Of a stretch of DNA of 64,000 nt, positions 61,089 through 64,000 are shown one piece after another. The position numbers and the translations under genes were made by a program. The notes under the pieces are model-generated. The model was not told the origin of the DNA, searched no databases, and was given only the letters and a program-made list of their open reading frames with translations. The stretch spans positions 124,001 through 188,000 of the forward strand of contig WRIJ01000003.1 of NCBI GenBank assembly GCA_009782785.1, given 5' to 3'. Every line of letters begins with the position of its first letter. Position 1 is the stretch's first letter. This stretch comes from Propionibacteriaceae bacterium. GTDB lineage: Bacteria > Actinomycetota > Actinomycetes > Propionibacteriales > Propionibacteriaceae.

Positions 61089-64000
61089 ATGAAGAAAATA
61101 GTATCAGTGCTCCTAGCACTTGTGATGCTTGCATTCCTCGTTCCAACAACCGCGTCAGCTTCACAAAAGGTCTCGCATTCCGAGAGTCGTGGAGGGATCG
61201 ATGGGTTGGACCCCAATCCACTCGTTGGTGAACACAATAGCTACGCATGGTGTAGCGAATTGTTCCACCAGACTCAAGGAGACTACCTCTGGGTGGGTAT
61301 GAACAGGGACCTGGCTGGCAATATTCTTGCACGAGCAGCCACTCCCACACCGGGAATGTTCACCGTCTTTAACATTCCAGAACCCAATGGAGACATGGCT
61401 GGCCGAATCTACCGCCAACGCGCCTCCGATCCTGAAGCCCCCTGGGAACTGGTCTATGCGAGCCCATTAGTCAGTGGTTTCCGTCGCATGATTGTTTTCA
61501 ATGACGATCTCTATGTCGTTGGTGCCACCACGAACACACCCGTTGCTGACTACTCCATGGTTTTCCGCTTCTCGAAGGACTTCAAACCAGGCGACAAACC
61601 CGAGATCGTTCTGTGGGACAACCTGCCTACCGATGGAAATGAGCACTTCCGGGCCGCCACCTCCACCGATGATCAACTCTTCATTGGCACCTTCGATTCT
61701 AAGATCTATGTCACTGACGGTTCTGGACTGAAAAACCTCACACCCAATGCTGGAGAAAATCACACCGGTTGGGATTTGCTTGTCGACTTCTCCGAGTACG
61801 GCTGGGACGATTCGGTCTGGGATATCCTCGCCTTCAATGGTTCGGTATACGCCTTCCTCGCCTACAACATGTACCTTGATCCTGCCGGGGTCACCAAGAT
61901 GGAAGACATTGACCTGCGAGGATTTCGCGTGGTCAAAGTCACTCCAACAGCCAACGGGGTAGATGTGAAAGAAATCGTTGGTGACGACGGACAATATCCT
62001 TTCGGCATGGGCTGGGCTTCTAATGCCTCGGCCTCCGGGTTCCTCTCGACATCCTTCGAGAAAGACTATGTCTATGTCACAACGTTTGCTTCAGGCCCAG
62101 CTATCGCGGTCGGCATCCTTCGTGGATTGTTTAAAGAAGCCTTCACCTATCTCTTCTCTCCTGCACAGATCTACAGATTTGATGCAAACGACAAGTGGGA
62201 GGTTCTCGTTGGAGACACCCAAGGTGATCGAGTAGCGGTGGATTCCACCGGCAAACCTGTCCCCCATGTTGGAAACCAGAGAGCTGGGTTCTCGCTGCTA
62301 CCCGATGATCAACCGAACGTGTCCTTCAACCAATACACCTGGTGGATGACCGAACATGAAGGCAAGATGTATGCCACCACCTGGGATATGAGCACCTTCA
62401 AAGACCAGTACGCCATCTTCACCAACAGGTACATTGATACGATCATTCCTGGGTCTGCTGCCGTACTCAATCCTCGATATGCCGATCTGGCAAAGCTCCA
62501 CTTCTTGCTGATGCGCGATGCACACTTGATCGACTTCCCGGCGATGACCGCCAACCTCGATGCGTACCTCGCCACGATCGAAAATACCCCTGCTGAAACC
62601 CCCGAGCAGTTGAGGGCGCAGGTCCAAGGTGCTGTGGGTGTGATCGCTCGTGGTCTTCCCACTGCTGATTTCCGTGCAGCCATCTTGTGGCTCATTGACA
62701 TCATCATCGATGTCATTAACGAAACTGATGATGTCGAACTCACAACACGCGAGATCGCCGCACTCATCATGGACTATTTCGAATTCTCTAGTGGGTATTT
62801 CTCAGATGCCTCCAACCCTGCAGGTTTTGATCTCTTCGTCACTGAGGATGGAAAGAACTTCGAACCAGTCACTGTGGACGGTTTTGGGGACAAGTACAAC
62901 TATGGCGGACGTGTCATGGTTTCTTCCGAGCATGGCCTCAACGTCATGACTGCTAACCCCTTTAATGGTGGGCAAGTGTGGAGAGCCGATCCTATGGAAT
63001 TGGGTGTCTATCCCAATGGGCCCACAGGGATCTCTCTCAGTACTGCCTCCTCCACAGCGATGACCGTACTGGTCACTGATGCTCGTGCGTCAACAGCCGA
63101 CCTCAAGGTCACCTATGACTCTGACATTGTCAGTGCTCAGCTGATCAAGCGTACGACCAAAGATGTCAATGACATTAGTTGGGACAACCAGATCGTCAAC
63201 AACCCTGCCAAGGGAACCCGTGAATACAAGGTCACTGAGAATGTGGTCCCGCACCAATCGGATGTTTATGATCTGGTTTTGACCCCGAAGAAGACAGGGA
63301 CCCAGGACCTGACCTTGACCTTCTCCATTGGTTCAGTAGCGGCGTCGCGTACGATAGCTGTCAACGTCAATACCCCTACAGATTCTGACAAGGGTACATT
63401 GGCCAGTGTGCTCAACGAAGCCAGTTTCTTGAATCGCTCCGATTATGACAGGGATTCATGGACGGTCTTCTTGATGGCCTATACCGATGCCCTCACTGTC
63501 TACAACACTGATGCGTCTCAATCCGAGATTGGCCGCGTTACCACCGCACTCGTGGCGGCCATGGAAGGGCTCGTACCTATTGCTCCACCCGAGGGATACA
63601 CCGTGATCTCCACTGAGGATCAATTGAGAGCCATGAAAGTGAGCGGCAAGTATTGGTTGGCCAATGATATTGAATTGACCAAACCATGGGCACCGATTGC
63701 CCATTTCACCGGTACCTTGGATGGTAACGGCCACACCATTAGTAACCTCACAATCAATAACCCGAATCTCTGTGACCAGGGAATGTTCCGGTACGCCACC
63801 AGCGGAGCATCATTCAAGGATCTTGAACTCGTTGTTGGTGACGGCGGTGTCAAGGGTTACTGCCACGTGGGTGCACTCATCGGTTTAGCTGATGGCGTGA
63901 CGATCATGGGTGTCCGCGTCGAGCTGGGCGACAATGGTGTCAACGGTTTCATCTATGTTGGTGGACTCGTTGGACGAGCCAACAACTCTGTCATCGGTGG
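61089..64000 (+). CDS. Large secreted FIVAR/GLUG surface protein (continues past right edge)
   Basis: Open from ATG 61089 to the end of the window, 970 codons visible. A signal peptide (MKKIVSVLLALVMLAFLVPTTASA) opens the protein. Residues about 40-420 hold beta-propeller-like segments (LYVVGATTNTPVADYSMVFRFSK, IYVTDGSG). A FIVAR-type module lies near 775-840 (LASVLNEASFL...YTDALTVY...A). From about 845 it has a GLUG-type part (ISTEDQLRAM...YWLANDIELTKPW, GTLDGNGHTISNLTINN, VGGLVGRANN). Likely a surface or carbohydrate-related protein. Confidence 0.85.
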   Translation, partial: MKKIVSVLLALVMLAFLVPTTASASQKVSHSESRGGIDGLDPNPLVGEHNSYAWCSELFHQTQGDYLWVGMNRDLAGNILARAATPTPGMFTVFNIPEPNGDMAGRIYRQRASDPEAPWELVYASPLVSGFRRMIVFNDDLYVVGATTNTPVADYSMVFRFSKDFKPGDKPEIVLWDNLPTDGNEHFRAATSTDDQLFIGTFDSKIYVTDGSGLKNLTPNAGENHTGWDLLVDFSEYGWDDSVWDILAFNGSVYAFLAYNMYLDPAGVTKMEDIDLRGFRVVKVTPTANGVDVKEIVGDDGQYPFGMGWASNASASGFLSTSFEKDYVYVTTFASGPAIAVGILRGLFKEAFTYLFSPAQIYRFDANDKWEVLVGDTQGDRVAVDSTGKPVPHVGNQRAGFSLLPDDQPNVSFNQYTWWMTEHEGKMYATTWDMSTFKDQYAIFTNRYIDTIIPGSAAVLNPRYADLAKLHFLLMRDAHLIDFPAMTANLDAYLATIENTPAETPEQLRAQVQGAVGVIARGLPTADFRAAILWLIDIIIDVINETDDVELTTREIAALIMDYFEFSSGYFSDASNPAGFDLFVTEDGKNFEPVTVDGFGDKYNYGGRVMVSSEHGLNVMTANPFNGGQVWRADPMELGVYPNGPTGISLSTASSTAMTVLVTDARASTADLKVTYDSDIVSAQLIKRTTKDVNDISWDNQIVNNPAKGTREYKVTENVVPHQSDVYDLVLTPKKTGTQDLTLTFSIGSVAASRTIAVNVNTPTDSDKGTLASVLNEASFLNRSDYDRDSWTVFLMAYTDALTVYNTDASQSEIGRVTTALVAAMEGLVPIAPPEGYTVISTEDQLRAMKVSGKYWLANDIELTKPWAPIAHFTGTLDGNGHTISNLTINNPNLCDQGMFRYATSGASFKDLELVVGDGGVKGYCHVGALIGLADGVTIMGVRVELGDNGVNGFIYVGGLVGRANNSVIG

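Noticed and set aside
1..64000. CRISPR arrays
   Set aside because: No set of regularly spaced identical repeats with unique spacers was seen; the repeats found are inside the tape measure or at the origin and do not fit.

Overview
The window is a piece of an actinobacterial chromosome, most likely a member of the Propionibacteriaceae or a close relative with only moderate GC content. This is inferred from the GTG starts, the actinobacterial prophage gene families, the rpsP-KH-rimM-trmD block next to ffh, and a cobalamin riboswitch in front of a secreted toroid protein. About half of the window (1 to about 33.67 kb) is a tailed temperate prophage, cut by the left edge. The other half (33.7-64 kb) is host chromosome.

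Prophage. The late genes run on the minus strand, so they read right to left: small terminase (18.9 kb), large terminase, portal, a MuF-type head protein with a C-terminal toxin-like domain, its candidate immunity gene, scaffold, decoration protein, major capsid, four head-tail joining genes, major tail protein, tail-assembly chaperones joined by a -1 frameshift, a 1401-aa tape measure, an FN3-rich tail protein, and two more tail genes. The lysis genes and the distant att site must lie left of the window. An HNH gene and a sharp change of strand composition near 19.1 kb suggest the cos end. A replication module (P-loop helicase-like protein, DnaB N-terminal-like protein) sits beside an AT-rich segment with repeated GTCCTA/TAGGAC words, a likely origin. 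An early operon with ATGA overlaps (29.7 to 23.3 kb, minus) carries a Cro-like repressor, a cytosine methyltransferase-like protein, a DinD/BRO-N/KilAC fusion antirepressor, unknown small proteins, a RecB-like nuclease and a RecT-like annealing protein. The immunity region has three near-identical 19-bp operators between divergent repressor genes. The tyrosine integrase lies beside the 3' end of a tRNA-Lys(CTT), the integration site.

Plus-strand prophage genes stand apart as likely lysogen-expressed cargo: two look-alike modules of tiny membrane proteins (19.5 and 32.0 kb), a HicAB-like toxin-antitoxin pair with a leaderless promoter, the CI-like repressor (apparently leaderless) and a DUF2510/coiled-coil/GIY-YIG protein.

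Host region. It holds translation and secretion genes (trmD, rimM, KH protein, rpsP with a long acidic tail, ffh), purU, an FMN riboswitch controlling a riboflavin ABC permease and binding protein (RibXY type, no ATPase nearby), and a cobalamin riboswitch controlling a secreted membrane-anchored alpha/alpha-toroid protein that may bind B12. Next come an MBL hydrolase, holA, comEC/comEA, leuS, a VIT-family metal transporter, a fructosamine-kinase-like gene, a large orphan lipoprotein, a ChaA-type antiporter, an orphan sugar-binding lipoprotein, and the start of a large secreted FIVAR/GLUG protein that runs off the right edge. A REPIN-like double palindrome lies upstream of purU.
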